Shown in pieces: positions 34,103 through 44,009 of a stretch of 64,000 nt of DNA. Made by a program: the position numbers and the translations under genes. Numbering within the stretch: the stretch's first letter is position 1; each line of letters opens with the position of its first letter. Source of the stretch: Candidatus Accumulibacter meliphilus (GTDB lineage Bacteria; Pseudomonadota; Gammaproteobacteria; Burkholderiales; Rhodocyclaceae); the NCBI GenBank assembly GCA_003332265.1, contig QPGA01000001.1, positions 242,951 to 306,950 on the forward strand, read 5' to 3'. The notes beneath the pieces are model-generated. The model did not search any database, was not told where the DNA came from, and worked only from the letters and a program-made list of their open reading frames with translations.

Positions 34103-36886
34103 ATGCCTACTCTGCTCCTGGTCGACGGATCGTCCTACCTTTACCGTGCTTTCCACGCCATGCCCGATCTGCGCACGACGCGCAGCGAGCCGACCGGTGC
34201 GCTGCATGGCGTGCTGAATATGCTGCGCCGACTGGAAAGCGACTACCAGGCACGCGACGTGGCTTACAAAGCCTGTGTTTTCGACGCCAAGGGCAAGACT
34301 TTTCGTGACCACTGGTACCCGCAGTACAAGGCCAATCGGCCGCCGATGCCCGCGGACATGGTGTCCCAGATCGAGCCCTTGCATGCCGCCATCGCCGCGC
34401 TGGGCTGGCCGCTGTTGATCGTCGACGGGGTTGAAGCGGACGACGTGATCGGCACGCTGGCGCAGCAGGCAGCGGCGCAGGGCGTCAGCGTGGTGGTGTC
34501 GACGAGTGACAAGGATCTGGCACAACTGGTCGGTCCGCAGGTGCAGCTGGTCAACACCATGAGCAACGAAGTGCTCGACGAAGCCGGCGTACTCGCCAAG
34601 TTCGGCGTTCCCGCCGAGCGCATCGTCGACTACCTGGCGCTGGTCGGCGATGCCGTCGACAACGTGCCCGGCGTCGACAAAGTCGGTGCCAAGACGGCGG
34701 TCAAGTGGCTCAACCAGCATGGTTCGCTCGCCGGCGTCATTGCCGCCGCTACCGATATGGGTGGCGTCGTCGGTCAGAATCTGCGTCGTGCGCTTGACTT
34801 CCTGCCGCTGGCGCAGCGCCTGGTCACCGTTCGCTGCGACCTCGAATTGCCTCTGGCAGTGGCCGACCTCGGGCCGCGCCCGGTCGACCGCGAACGCCTC
34901 GCCGAGCTGTTTGCGCACTACGAAATGCGTTCCTGGTTGCGAGACGTTCAGGAGGGGCCGCAGGGCGGAGCAGCGACGGCCGCGCCGCCGAGCGCGCTGG
35001 CGGGCAGCACGCCGCTGCCGCCGCTTGCCCAGCCCGCGCAGCCGAGCCTTTTGTCCGATGACGCGCATCGAGCGAACTACGAAACCATCCTCGACGAGGC
35101 AGCATTCGAGCGCTGGCTGGCGAAGGTCGACGCCAGCCCGCTGACGGCTCTGGATACCGAAACCACCAGCCTCGACCCCTTTGCAGCGCGCATCGTCGGC
35201 GTCTCTCTGGCGGTCGCCGAAGGCGAAGCGGCCTACCTGCCGCTGGCCCATTGTTATCCCGGCGGGCCCGACCAGTTGCCGTGCGAGGCAACGCTGGCGC
35301 GTCTGAAGCCCTGGCTGGAATCCACCAAACACGCCAAGATCGGTCAGAACCTCAAGTACGACCAGCATGTTCTGGCCAACCACGGCATCAAACTGGCCGG
35401 CGTCGTGCACGATACGCTGCTGCAATCCTACGTCCTCGAATCGGGCAAGGACGGCGCCCGCGGCCACGACCTCGGTCGCCTGGCGACGCGCCATCTCGGG
35501 CTGGCGACGATCCCTTACGAAGCGCTGTGCGGCAAAGGCGCCAAGCAGATCAGCTTTGCCCAGGTGGCGATCGAGCAGGCCGCCGAATATGCTGCCGAGG
35601 ATGCCGATCTGTGCCTGCGGCTGCACGCCAGGCTTTATCCGCAGATCACCGCCGATACGGGTCTGGCGCGAGTCTACGCAAGGATCGAGATGCCGGTGCG
35701 CGAGATCCTGTTCCGCATGGAGCGGACCGGCGTGCTGATCGATGCGCAGTTGCTCAGCGAACAGAGTGGCGAGATCGGCAAGCGCCTGCTCGAGCTCGAA
35801 GCGCAAGCGCACGCGGCCGCCGGGCAGCCGTTCAATGTCAACTCGCCGAAGCAGCTGGCCGAAATCCTTTTCGGTACGCTGGGTCTGCCGGTGAAGAAGA
35901 AAACGCCTTCGGGGGCGCCTTCGACTGACGAAGAAGTGCTCTCGGAGTTGGCGCTCGACTACCCGCTGCCCAGGATCCTGCTCGAATCGCGACAGCTGGC
36001 CAAGCTCAAAGGCACCTATACCGACAAGCTGCCGAAAATGGTCAATGCCCAGAGCGGACGCGTGCATACCAGTTACGCGCAGGCGGTTGCGGTCACCGGC
36101 CGCCTGGCGTCGAGCGATCCCAACCTGCAGAACATCCCGGTGCGCACGCGCGAAGGACGGCGCATCCGCGCGGCCTTCATTGCGCCGGCCGGAAGCTCGC
36201 TTGTAGCGGCGGACTATTCGCAGATCGAACTGCGAATCATGGCCCATCTTTCGGAGGACCCGCGTCTGCTCGAAGCTTTCGTGCAGGGCGAGGATGTGCA
36301 TCGGGCAACGGCTGCCGAGATTTTCGGCGTCAGTGCGGGCGACGTCGGCCCGGATCAACGGCGCGTCGCCAAAGTCATCAACTTTGGCCTGATCTACGGC
36401 ATGAGCGCTTTCGGACTGGCCCGGCAACTGGACCTCGAACGCAGTGCCGCGCAAGCATATATCGAGCGCTATTTTGCGCGTTACCCCGGGGTCGCCAGCT
36501 ACATGGCCAGGACGCGCGAGATGGCCAGCACGCAGGGCTACGTCGACACCGTTTTCGGGCGTCGCCTATGGCTTCCGGAGATTCGCTCCAGCCAGGCTGC
36601 GCGTCGCCAGGCTGCCGAACGGGCGGCGATCAACGCGCCGATGCAGGGCTCGGCGGCCGACCTGATCAAGTCGGCGATGATCGTCGTCCAGGGCTGGCTC
36701 GATGCCGAGGGCCTGCAAACGCGCTTGTTGATGCAGGTGCATGACGAGCTGGTGCTCGAAGTGCCCGACGGCGAGCTGGCGCGCGTGCGCGCCGAGTTGC
36801 CGCGCCTGATGACTGACTGGGCGAAACTGCGCGTGCCGTTAGTGGTCGATGTCGGCGTCGGCGCCAATTGGGATCAGGCGCACTGA
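34103..36886 (+). CDS. polA: DNA polymerase I
   Basis: Repair and Okazaki-fragment processing polymerase. 927 residues with all three domains: 5'-3' nuclease (LLVDGSSYLYRAFHAMPDLR, DGVEADDVIGTLA, SDKDLAQLV), 3'-5' exonuclease with its acidic residues retained (LTALDTETTSLDPF, HDTLLQSYVL), and family A polymerase (AADYSQIELRIMAHLS, RRVAKVINFGLIYGMSAFG, MQVHDELVLEVPD). The ATG at 34103 gives the canonical N-terminus; in-frame ATG codons further upstream would add a non-conserved leader. Confidence 0.97.
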   Translation: MPTLLLVDGSSYLYRAFHAMPDLRTTRSEPTGALHGVLNMLRRLESDYQARDVAYKACVFDAKGKTFRDHWYPQYKANRPPMPADMVSQIEPLHAAIAALGWPLLIVDGVEADDVIGTLAQQAAAQGVSVVVSTSDKDLAQLVGPQVQLVNTMSNEVLDEAGVLAKFGVPAERIVDYLALVGDAVDNVPGVDKVGAKTAVKWLNQHGSLAGVIAAATDMGGVVGQNLRRALDFLPLAQRLVTVRCDLELPLAVADLGPRPVDRERLAELFAHYEMRSWLRDVQEGPQGGAATAAPPSALAGSTPLPPLAQPAQPSLLSDDAHRANYETILDEAAFERWLAKVDASPLTALDTETTSLDPFAARIVGVSLAVAEGEAAYLPLAHCYPGGPDQLPCEATLARLKPWLESTKHAKIGQNLKYDQHVLANHGIKLAGVVHDTLLQSYVLESGKDGARGHDLGRLATRHLGLATIPYEALCGKGAKQISFAQVAIEQAAEYAAEDADLCLRLHARLYPQITADTGLARVYARIEMPVREILFRMERTGVLIDAQLLSEQSGEIGKRLLELEAQAHAAAGQPFNVNSPKQLAEILFGTLGLPVKKKTPSGAPSTDEEVLSELALDYPLPRILLESRQLAKLKGTYTDKLPKMVNAQSGRVHTSYAQAVAVTGRLASSDPNLQNIPVRTREGRRIRAAFIAPAGSSLVAADYSQIELRIMAHLSEDPRLLEAFVQGEDVHRATAAEIFGVSAGDVGPDQRRVAKVINFGLIYGMSAFGLARQLDLERSAAQAYIERYFARYPGVASYMARTREMASTQGYVDTVFGRRLWLPEIRSSQAARRQAAERAAINAPMQGSAADLIKSAMIVVQGWLDAEGLQTRLLMQVHDELVLEVPDGELARVRAELPRLMTDWAKLRVPLVVDVGVGANWDQAH

Positions 36887-36979
36887 GGCAAGGGCAGGCG
36901 GCAGCGCTTCGCTTAGCGCGACGCCGGATCAGAACGCAGCACGCGACGTATTTCATCCAACAGCGAAAGGCAGAACAGC

Positions 36980-38377
36980 ATGCCCCTACATGAGAAAGAA
37001 AGCATTCGCGAGAAACTCGAGGACCAGGTGTACGCCTCGGCCGATTTGTCGGTCAGCATGCCCAAGTACAAATTTCCGGCGTCGGAACACGATCCGCGCC
37101 ATGCCTACTCGGTGGTTCATGACGAGTTGATGCTCGACGGCAACGCGCGGCAGAACCTGGCGACCTTCTGTCAGACCTGGGCCGAGCCCGAAATCCATCA
37201 ACTGATGGATGAGTGCATGGACAAGAACATGGTCGACAAGGACGAGTACCCGCAGACCGCCGAAATCGAGGCCCGCTGCGTGCATATGCTCGCCGATCTC
37301 TGGAACTCGCCGACGGCGGCGAACACCGTCGGCTGCTCGACGACCGGTTCGAGCGAAGCGGCGATGCTTGGTGGTATGGCCATGAAGCGGCGCTGGGAGG
37401 GCCAACGAAAAGCCGCCGGCAAGCCGATCGACAAGCCGAATCTGATTACCGGCCCGGTGCAGATCTGCTGGCACAAGTTCGCCCGCTATTGGGATATCGA
37501 GCTGCGCGAGATTCCTCTCGAAGGCGAACGTCTGCTGATGACTGCCGAGGAAGTGCTCAAGCGCTGTGACGAGAACACGATCGGCGTCGTGCCGACCTTG
37601 GGGGTGACCTTCACCTGCCAGTACGAGCCGGTAAAGGCGGTCGCCGACGCACTCGATCAGCTGCAAAAAGAGCAGGGCCTGGACATCCCGATGCATGTCG
37701 ACGGCGCCAGCGGTGGTTTTCTGGCACCTTTCTGTGCGCCGGATCTGGTCTGGGATTTCCGTATTCCGCGTGTCAAGTCGATCAATACCTCGGGCCACAA
37801 GTTCGGTCTGTCGCCGCTCGGTGTCGGCTGGGTCATCTGGCGGGAAGCCGCAGACCTGCCCGATGAAATGGTCTTCTGGGTGAATTACCTGGGTGGCAAC
37901 ATGCGCGACATCGCCCTGAACTTCTCGCGGCCGGGCGGGCAGGTCGTTTGCCAGTACTACAATTTCCTGCGTCTGGGCAGGGAGGGCTACGCCAAGATCC
38001 ACGGCGCCTGCTACGATACGGCCGCTTACCTGGCCGCCAGAATCGCCGAGCTCGGGCCTTTCGAGATCATTTACGGCGGCGATCGCGAGGCCGGGATCCC
38101 GGCCGTGTGCTGGAAAATGAAGGAGGACGCCGATCCGGGCTTCAGCCTTTACGATCTGGCTGACCGCCTGCGCAGTCGTGGCTGGCAAGTGCCCGCCTAT
38201 GCCTTGCCGGCCAATCGTCAGGATCTGGCAATCCAGCGCATCCTGGTGCGGCACGGAGTTAGCCGCGACCTGGCGACGCTGCTGGTGGAAGACATCCGGC
38301 GCGCACTCGACTACTTCGCCAAACACCGGCTGCCGGTGCCGCTGAGCGCCGCCGAAGCTTCCGGCTTTCATCACTGA
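36980..38377 (+). CDS. gadB: Glutamate decarboxylase
   Basis: PLP enzyme converting glutamate to GABA and CO2. 465 residues, the standard size. Lys of [18 protein letters not shown] binds [17 protein letters not shown] and [18 protein letters not shown] are the other cofactor segments. The N-terminus ([21 protein letters not shown]) matches the GadA/B type. No GABA antiporter gene or acid-resistance regulator is nearby. AAAGG precedes the ATG. Proton consumption and GABA metabolism are both plausible roles. Confidence 0.94.
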   Translation: MPLHEKESIREKLEDQVYASADLSVSMPKYKFPASEHDPRHAYSVVHDELMLDGNARQNLATFCQTWAEPEIHQLMDECMDKNMVDKDEYPQTAEIEARCVHMLADLWNSPTAANTVGCSTTGSSEAAMLGGMAMKRRWEGQRKAAGKPIDKPNLITGPVQICWHKFARYWDIELREIPLEGERLLMTAEEVLKRCDENTIGVVPTLGVTFTCQYEPVKAVADALDQLQKEQGLDIPMHVDGASGGFLAPFCAPDLVWDFRIPRVKSINTSGHKFGLSPLGVGWVIWREAADLPDEMVFWVNYLGGNMRDIALNFSRPGGQVVCQYYNFLRLGREGYAKIHGACYDTAAYLAARIAELGPFEIIYGGDREAGIPAVCWKMKEDADPGFSLYDLADRLRSRGWQVPAYALPANRQDLAIQRILVRHGVSRDLATLLVEDIRRALDYFAKHRLPVPLSAAEASGFHH

Positions 38378-38390
38378 GAAAAGCTGCGTT

Positions 38391-38423
38391 TGCCGGAGTG
38401 CACTCTGCACACTGAGTCCGGCA
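38391..38423 (+). terminator. Nested hairpin between gadB and GST gene
   Basis: TGCCGGA at 38391 pairs with TCCGGCA at 38417-38423, and inside it GTGCA-CTC-TGCAC forms a second stem with a bulge of ACTGAG. It begins 14 bases after the gadB stop. No T-run follows, so it may be a processing or attenuation element rather than a strong terminator. Confidence 0.4.
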
Positions 38424-38460
38424 GCGGCGCGCTTGTCCTGTCAATGAAAGGTGAGTCACC

Positions 38461-39147
38461 ATGTCCATGCAGCTCTTTATCGGCAACAAAAACTACTCGT
38501 CCTGGTCGATGCGCCCCTGGGTTCTGCTCCGCCAGGCCGAAATTCCTTTCGCGGAGGTGATGCTGCGCTTCGATGCCTTTACGCCCGACTCGAAGTTCAA
38601 GACGGATCTCGCCCGGCACAGCCCGGCCGGCCGCGTGCCGGTGTTGGTGGATGACGGTTTTGCGGTCTGGGACACGCTGGCGATTGCCGAGTACCTGGCC
38701 GAGAAATATCCTGATCGGCAGCTGTGGCCCGTCGAGCGGCAAGCGCGCGCCCGCGCGCGCAGCGTCTGTGCCGAGATGCACGCCGGTTTCGGCGCCTTGC
38801 GCAATCACTTTCCGATGAACATCGAAGCCGCCTTGCCGGAGGTCGGGCAACGCGTCTTGCGCGAAGAGGCGCCGGTGCGTGCAGACGTCGATCGGCTGGT
38901 GCAGATGTGGAGCGAGTTGCTGGTGGCGCACGGCGGGCCGATGCTGTTCGGCGAGTTCTCCATCGCTGACGCTTTCTTCGCGCCAGTGGTCAAGCGCCTG
39001 GTGAGCTACGCGGTGCCAGTGCCGGCGGCCATCGCCGCCTATATCGAGCGCGTGCAGGCGCTGCCCGGAGTCCTTGCCTGGAGCGAGGGCGCGCTGGCCG
39101 AACACGACTTCCTGGACTTCGAGGAGCCGTATCGAAGCTGCGCCTGA
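38461..39147 (+). CDS. Glutathione S-transferase family protein
   Basis: 228 residues. The thioredoxin-like N-terminal domain has NYSSWSMRPWVLLRQ (Ser as likely glutathione-activating residue), GRVPVLVDDG with the cis-Pro, and the glutathione-binding DTLAIAEYLAEKYP. An all-helical C-terminal domain follows (FSIADAFFAPVVKRL). Resembles the zeta/YfcF-like class, but substrate is unknown. The gene lies between gadB and a palindromic repeat copy. Confidence 0.9.
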   Translation: MSMQLFIGNKNYSSWSMRPWVLLRQAEIPFAEVMLRFDAFTPDSKFKTDLARHSPAGRVPVLVDDGFAVWDTLAIAEYLAEKYPDRQLWPVERQARARARSVCAEMHAGFGALRNHFPMNIEAALPEVGQRVLREEAPVRADVDRLVQMWSELLVAHGGPMLFGEFSIADAFFAPVVKRLVSYAVPVPAAIAAYIERVQALPGVLAWSEGALAEHDFLDFEEPYRSCA

Positions 39148-39164
39148 GACGGCGTGTCGCGATC

Positions 39165-39286
39165 AATGTGAAAGTCGCGTATGCGACTCACGAAACTCCC
39201 GTCTCCCCTCGCGGGAGAAGGGTCTGGGGAAGAGGGGAGGGTCATGACTTTCATCATCCGGGGTATCTCGACTGTCATGACCGTTA
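39165..39286 (+). repeat. Triple-palindrome dispersed repeat, copy 7
   Basis: Eighteen bases after the GST gene. Full-length, with GTCGC-GTAT-GCGAC, a hairpin bearing the same one-base mismatch as copy 6 (CCCGTCTCCC), and GTCATGAC/GTCATGACCG at the end CCGTTA. Lies in the gap before a lipoprotein gene. Confidence 0.9.
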
Positions 39287-39362
39287 ATGGTGGAGTATCT
39301 GCCCTGCCGCCGACCGGAGAATGGCGATGCCTACTTGCAGGAAACCCTTGGCAGACAATGAA

Positions 39363-39932
39363 ATGAGCTGGTTGTCGAGTTTCTGTCGTTCATCTTCCGT
39401 TCGCCAGGTGCTGGCCGGAATGCTGCTGCTTGGCGTGCTGGCTGCTTGCACCAGTTCGCCTGACCGCCCCCCCGTTTACCAGCGGGAAGGCTTCGCGGCC
39501 GACGAAACTTTTTCGCGTCTCTTCGACGCCGGCGTCGAGGAGACCTGCGAAGCGGCACGCCGCGCCTTGCTCAGCCAGGGTTACCGAATGACTGCCGAGG
39601 TGCACGATTTCCTCAGCGCTAGCAAGAGCTTCCAGCCCGAGGGTGAGGTGCACGTGCAGATCGTTTTCAATGTCGTCTGCGCTCCGGTGGGTACGGAGGG
39701 CAAGTTGGCGATGGCTTATGTCAGCGCAGTCCAGGACCGCTACGCGCTCAAGAAGAACCCGAACTCGGCGAGCGTCGGCGTCGCAGCGCTCGGTTCCTTG
39801 TCGATACCTCTCTCGGCGAGCGAAGATTCGCTGGTCAAGGTGGCCAGCGAAACGATCCCGGCCGGGCTTTTCTACGATCGTTTCTTCGTGCTTATGCAGC
39901 ACAATCTGCCGGCGCTGGAGGACAAGCGCTAG
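39363..39932 (+). CDS. DUF2242 family lipoprotein
   Basis: 189 residues. Lipoprotein signal with lipobox LLGVLAAC (Cys29). The mature part matches the DUF2242 family as I know it: YQREGFAADETFSRLF, then CEAARRALLSQGYRM, VCAPVGTEGKLAMAYVSAVQDRYALKK, and ALGSLSIPLSASEDSLVKV. Function unknown; probably anchored in the outer membrane. The ATG at 39363 is preferred over an upstream in-frame ATG because it puts the signal peptide at the N-terminus. Confidence 0.8.
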   Translation: MSWLSSFCRSSSVRQVLAGMLLLGVLAACTSSPDRPPVYQREGFAADETFSRLFDAGVEETCEAARRALLSQGYRMTAEVHDFLSASKSFQPEGEVHVQIVFNVVCAPVGTEGKLAMAYVSAVQDRYALKKNPNSASVGVAALGSLSIPLSASEDSLVKVASETIPAGLFYDRFFVLMQHNLPALEDKR

Positions 39933-40172
39933 GGTCGGACAATCTGGAGCCGGGCCTCGCAGTTGCGGCTAGAACCCGAGCATCGGCCAGTTGCGCAAGA
40001 ATGAGAAGCTGCGCGTCGGCGCACTGCGATGCGCTCGTCGTCAGGTTTCGCCGCCTTTCTGGAGGAGCGTCCTCGCCGGTGGCTTGCCGGCAATCGCCCA
40101 AGCCGACGAATATTTGTCGATTTCAAGTCCCGGCCTTTGGCGAGCGGTCGCTTCCGGAAAAGGAGAAAGCGC

Positions 40173-41180
40173 ATGTATACGCAATCAATGGACATCCCGG
40201 ATGCTGCCGAAAAAGGGCCGCCAGAGTCGGCCAGCGCAGCGTCCGAGCTGGCGAACGCATTCGAGGCGCGCATCGATGCCGATGGGCGTATCGAGCCGCA
40301 GGACTGGATGCCGGACAATTATCGCCAGACGCTGGTGCGCCAGATCAGTCAGCATGCCCACAGCGAGATCGTTGGCATGTTGCCCGAAGGGAACTGGATT
40401 TCACGTGCCCCGAGCCTCAAACGCAAGGCGATTCTGATCGCCAAAGTGCAGGATGAAGCCGGTCATGGTCTCTACCTGTATTCGGCTGCGGAAACCCTGG
40501 GAACGAGTCGCGAGCAGATGCTCGAGGGTTTGCATTCGGGGCGCGCCAAGTACAGCTCGATCTTCAACTATCCGACCTTGACCTGGGCGGATGTCGGGGT
40601 GATCGGCTGGCTGGTGGATGGTGCGGCGATCATGAACCAGGTGCCGCTATGCCGGTGTTCCTACGGACCTTACGCCCGCGCCATGGTGCGCGTCTGCAAA
40701 GAGGAGTCCTTCCACCAGCGCCAGGGTTATGAGGCCTTGCTGGTGATGATGAAGGGCACTGATGAGCAGCGTGCCATGGTCCAGGATGCGACCAACCGCT
40801 ACTGGTGGAAGTGCCTGGCGATGTTTGGTCCCCCCGCTGCGGACAGTCCGCACAGCGCTTTGGCGATGCGCTGGGGCATCAAGCGCATCAGCAATGATGA
40901 GCTGCGGCAGAAGTTCGTCGATGCCACGGTGCCTCAGGCCAAAGTGCTCGGCGTGACGCTGCCGGACCCGGATCTCAAATGGAATGAGGCCCGCCAGCAC
41001 TACGACTACGGCGAAATCGACTGGCAGGAATTCTGGACTACGGTCGCTGGCAACGGCCCCTGCAACAAAGAGCGTCTGGCGACCCGGGTCAAGGCGCACA
41101 GCGACGGCCAGTGGGTGCGTGACGCCGCCATGGCCTACGCCCGCAAATATCGAGAACGCACCATCACGGAGGCCGTATGA
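40173..41180 (+). CDS. paaA: Phenylacetyl-CoA 1,2-epoxidase subunit PaaA
   Basis: Catalytic di-iron subunit of the monooxygenase that epoxidises the ring of phenylacetyl-CoA. 335 residues. Carboxylate/His ligand segments are visible in [21 protein letters not shown] and [15 protein letters not shown], and the [21 protein letters not shown] helix lies between. AAGGAG stands seven bases ahead of the ATG at 40173, the strongest ribosome site in this operon. The gene opens paaABCDE and overlaps paaB by ATGA. Confidence 0.96.
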   Translation: MYTQSMDIPDAAEKGPPESASAASELANAFEARIDADGRIEPQDWMPDNYRQTLVRQISQHAHSEIVGMLPEGNWISRAPSLKRKAILIAKVQDEAGHGLYLYSAAETLGTSREQMLEGLHSGRAKYSSIFNYPTLTWADVGVIGWLVDGAAIMNQVPLCRCSYGPYARAMVRVCKEESFHQRQGYEALLVMMKGTDEQRAMVQDATNRYWWKCLAMFGPPAADSPHSALAMRWGIKRISNDELRQKFVDATVPQAKVLGVTLPDPDLKWNEARQHYDYGEIDWQEFWTTVAGNGPCNKERLATRVKAHSDGQWVRDAAMAYARKYRERTITEAV

Positions 41181-41473
41181 ATGCCACCACCCTCAAGGAT
41201 TGGCCGCTGTGGGAAGTTTTCGTCCGCAGCAAGCAGGGCATTGAACATAAACACTGTGGCAGCTTGCACGCAGCGGATGCGGCACAGGCGCTGCACATGG
41301 CACGCGATGTCTATACCCGCCGTCAGGAAGGGGTGAGCATCTGGGTTGTGCCGTCAGCCAAGATCACCGCCAGCAATCCTGACGACAAGGGTGAGTTGTT
41401 CGATCCGGCCAGTGACAAGATCTATCGCCACCCGAGTTTTTATGAAATTCCGGACGAGGTGGGGCACATGTAA
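41177..41473 (+). CDS. paaB: Phenylacetyl-CoA epoxidase subunit PaaB
   Basis: 98 residues, the normal size for this small structural subunit. [31 protein letters not shown] and [14 protein letters not shown] are the family hallmarks; it bridges PaaAC dimers. It overlaps paaA by 4 bases and paaC by 1 base, indicating coupled translation. Confidence 0.95.
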   Translation: MNATTLKDWPLWEVFVRSKQGIEHKHCGSLHAADAAQALHMARDVYTRRQEGVSIWVVPSAKITASNPDDKGELFDPASDKIYRHPSFYEIPDEVGHM

Positions 41474-42255
41474 TGAAAGCAAACGCTGCTTACCTTCTCC
41501 ATCTGGCAGACAACGCGGTCGTTCTCGGCCAGCGGAACAGTGAATGGTGCGGGCACGGCCCCATCCTCGAAGAGGATATCGCGCTCGCCAACATGAGCCT
41601 CGACATGATCGGCCAGGCCCGCTTGCTGTATCAGTTGGCTGCCACGCGCATCGGTGGGGACGCCAGCGAAGATCGCCTGGCCTACTTTCGCGATGCCAGC
41701 GAGTACCGCAACTACACCTTGCTCGAACTGCCCCACAACGGCCCGCTCGTCGGCTATGCCGTCGCCGATCGAGACTATGCCACCACCACCGTGCGCAATT
41801 TCCTCTACGGCGCCTTGATGGTGCTGCTCTGGGACGGTTTGCAGAAATCCGCCGACGAAGATCTGGCGGCCATAGCGGCCAAATCCCTCAAGGAAGCCAG
41901 CTATCACCTCCATCATTCGCGCGACTGGCTGATCCGCTTCGGTGACGGCACCGAGGAATCGCACGCGCGCGCCCAGGCCGCGGTCGATCACCTGTTCGCC
42001 TACAGCGAGGAGTTCTGGTCCGACAGCGTCGCGGAAAGCGCTGCCGTCGACGCCGGTGTCGGGGTCGACTTGCGTGAACTGCGATCAGCGTGGGATGCGC
42101 TGGTGGACGAGACGCTGACGGAGGCGAAACTTGCCCGGCCGGAAGTAAAGGGCTACCTGCCCAGCGGCAAGAACGGTGCGCACTCCGAACACCTCAGCTA
42201 TCTGCTGGGCGAGATGCAGGTTCTCGCGCGCGCCCACCCTGGCGGGACCTGGTAG
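41473..42255 (+). CDS. paaC: Phenylacetyl-CoA epoxidase structural subunit PaaC
   Basis: 260 residues. A non-catalytic ferritin-like partner of PaaA. LADNAVVLGQRNSEWCGHGPILEEDIALANMSLD and KEASYHLHHSRDWLIRFGDGTEESH fit PaaC. The helical fold and the position between paaB and paaD agree. The next gene starts with GTG two bases after the TAG stop. Confidence 0.95.
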   Translation: MKANAAYLLHLADNAVVLGQRNSEWCGHGPILEEDIALANMSLDMIGQARLLYQLAATRIGGDASEDRLAYFRDASEYRNYTLLELPHNGPLVGYAVADRDYATTTVRNFLYGALMVLLWDGLQKSADEDLAAIAAKSLKEASYHLHHSRDWLIRFGDGTEESHARAQAAVDHLFAYSEEFWSDSVAESAAVDAGVGVDLRELRSAWDALVDETLTEAKLARPEVKGYLPSGKNGAHSEHLSYLLGEMQVLARAHPGGTW

Positions 42256-42257
42256 AC

Positions 42258-42770
42258 GTGGTCGACGTCACAAGCGATGTCGTCGAACGCGCGTGGAGTG
42301 CCCTCGAAACAGTGACGGATCCCGAAATCCCGGTGATCACCCTGCGCGAGTTGGGAATTCTCCGGGATGTGCAGGAAACGGACGCTGGTCTGCAGGTGAT
42401 CATCACCCCAAGCTACAGCGGCTGTCCGGCGATGGGCCAGATCGAGGATGACGTGCGCTCGGCACTCGAGCAAGCCGGTATTCCAGCCCAGGTGGTCACC
42501 CGCCTGGCGCCGGCATGGACGACCGACTGGCTGAGCGACGAGGCAAAAGTAAAACTGCGCGCCTACGGTATTGCGCCGCCGCAGCAGACACGCCCGGACG
42601 TCAGTGTGCTCAAGTTCATGCGCCGCCCGCCGGCGAATGAACCCGTCGCCTGCCCGCAGTGCGGCTCGACCCACACCCTTGTCTCCTCCCAATTTGGTTC
42701 CACGGCCTGCAAGGCGCTCTACAAGTGCCTCGACTGCCTGGAGCCGTTCGACTACTTCAAGCCCTACTAG
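42258..42770 (+). CDS. paaD: Phenylacetyl-CoA epoxidase assembly protein PaaD
   Basis: 170 residues from GTG 42258. An N-terminal MIP18/DUF59 domain (WSALETVTDPEIPVITLRELGI, ITPSYSGCPAMGQI) is followed by a zinc-ribbon tail with CPQCGSTHT and CKALYKCLDCLEPFDYFKPY. PaaD is needed for maturation of the Fe-S/di-iron oxygenase rather than catalysis. The upstream codons are open but non-conserved, and the GTG directly after the paaC stop fits coupled translation. Confidence 0.93.
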   Translation: MVDVTSDVVERAWSALETVTDPEIPVITLRELGILRDVQETDAGLQVIITPSYSGCPAMGQIEDDVRSALEQAGIPAQVVTRLAPAWTTDWLSDEAKVKLRAYGIAPPQQTRPDVSVLKFMRRPPANEPVACPQCGSTHTLVSSQFGSTACKALYKCLDCLEPFDYFKPY

Positions 42771-42787
42771 AATGGGAGCACTTCCCT

Positions 42788-43885
42788 GTGTCAGCCCTCC
42801 GCTTTCAAGAACTATCGATCAAGCGCGTTAACCCGGAAGCTGCCGGCTCGGTGGCGATTACCTTTGCCATTCCGGCAGAAGAAAGAGCGCGATTTTCTTT
42901 CCAGCCCGGGCAGTTTGTGGTTCTGAGGGCAAATGTCGCCGGCCAGGAAGTGCGCCGCAACTACTCCATCAGCAGCTGCCGCAGCCGGCTCACGAAAGCG
43001 GGCGAAATCGAAATCGGCATTCGTCCGGTCGCAGGCGGCGTCTTCTCCAACTGGGCTGTCCAGTCACTCAAGGCCGGCGACACCCTGCAGGTGATGCCGC
43101 CCGACGGGTGCTTCGTGGTCAGGAAAGAGCGGGCCATCCACCGCGTCGGCTTTGCCGCCGGATCGGGCATTACGCCGATCCTGTCGATTGCCGCCAGCAC
43201 GCTCGAAGAACAAGCCGGGTCGAAATTCACCCTGGTGTACGGCAATCGCCGCATGTCCTCGGTGATGTTCAACGAGACCCTGCAGGATCTCAAGGATCGT
43301 TACCGTGACCGGCTTACGCTGATCCACGTCCTCTCGCGTCAGGCGCAGGAAGTGGAATTGCTGGAAGGGCGCATCGATGGCGCCAAAGTGCAGGCCATCA
43401 TCGACAAGCTGTTGCCGGCGGCAAGCATGGATGAAGTGTTTATTTGCGGGCCCGACGAGATGATCATGGCCACTGAAAAGGCGTTGCAGAAAGCCGGCGT
43501 GCGTGCAGATCGCATCTACAGCGAGCGCTTCGCGGCCAAGCTGCCGGCGGGTGTCAAGCCGCAGGCAAGCAGCGGCATCATTGCCGGGCCCGATAACGCG
43601 GTGAAAGCCATCGCTCTCGTGGTGCTGGTCGACGGCAAGCACCACGAAGTGCAGATCGGGCCGGATGAACACCTGCTCGACGCGGCCCTGAATGCCGGCC
43701 TGGATCTGCCCTTCTCCTGCAAGGCCGGCGTGTGCTGCACTTGCCGCGCCAAGCTGCTTGAAGGGACGGCCAAAATGGACAAGAACTTCACTCTCGAGGC
43801 GGACGAGGTGGCGGCCGGCTTCGTGCTCAGCTGCCAGGCGCGCGCAAGCTCCAAGCGCGTCGTCATCAGCTTTGACGAACGCTGA
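42788..43885 (+). CDS. paaE: Phenylacetyl-CoA epoxidase reductase PaaE
   Basis: Transfers electrons from NADPH to PaaA. 365 residues from GTG 42788, preceded by GGGAG. FAD domain (VRRNYSISSC), NAD(P) domain (FAAGSGITPILSIAA, VFICGPDEMIMA) and a C-terminal plant-type ferredoxin (CKAGVCCTCRAKLLEG, plus a later Cys in FVLSCQARA) occur in order. It closes the operon and is followed by a strong hairpin. Other paa catabolic genes (paaK, paaG, paaZ, paaJ) are not in the window. Confidence 0.95.
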   Translation: MSALRFQELSIKRVNPEAAGSVAITFAIPAEERARFSFQPGQFVVLRANVAGQEVRRNYSISSCRSRLTKAGEIEIGIRPVAGGVFSNWAVQSLKAGDTLQVMPPDGCFVVRKERAIHRVGFAAGSGITPILSIAASTLEEQAGSKFTLVYGNRRMSSVMFNETLQDLKDRYRDRLTLIHVLSRQAQEVELLEGRIDGAKVQAIIDKLLPAASMDEVFICGPDEMIMATEKALQKAGVRADRIYSERFAAKLPAGVKPQASSGIIAGPDNAVKAIALVVLVDGKHHEVQIGPDEHLLDAALNAGLDLPFSCKAGVCCTCRAKLLEGTAKMDKNFTLEADEVAAGFVLSCQARASSKRVVISFDER

Positions 43886-43952
43886 ACCGCGCGCATTGTT
43901 TTTCAGCCCCGGCCGGGAGATGGCGCGCAATGCCCGCGCGTAGCAGAACGCA

Positions 43953-43978
43953 GGAAGCCCGCCGGGAGGCGGGCTTCC
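43953..43978. terminator. Bidirectional hairpin between paaE and pccA
   Basis: GGAAGCCCGCC-GGGA-GGCGGGCTTCC is a perfect 11-bp stem with a four-base loop, midway between two convergent genes. There is no T-run on either side, but stem strength and position argue for transcription termination in both directions. Confidence 0.72.
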
Positions 43979-44009
43979 ATGGGAGCCAGGCGGGTGCTAC
44001 GACGAGGGC

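Noticed and set aside
34064..36454. Long minus-strand open frame opposite polA
   Set aside because: The polA product matches all three domains throughout; the antisense reading has no recognisable motif.
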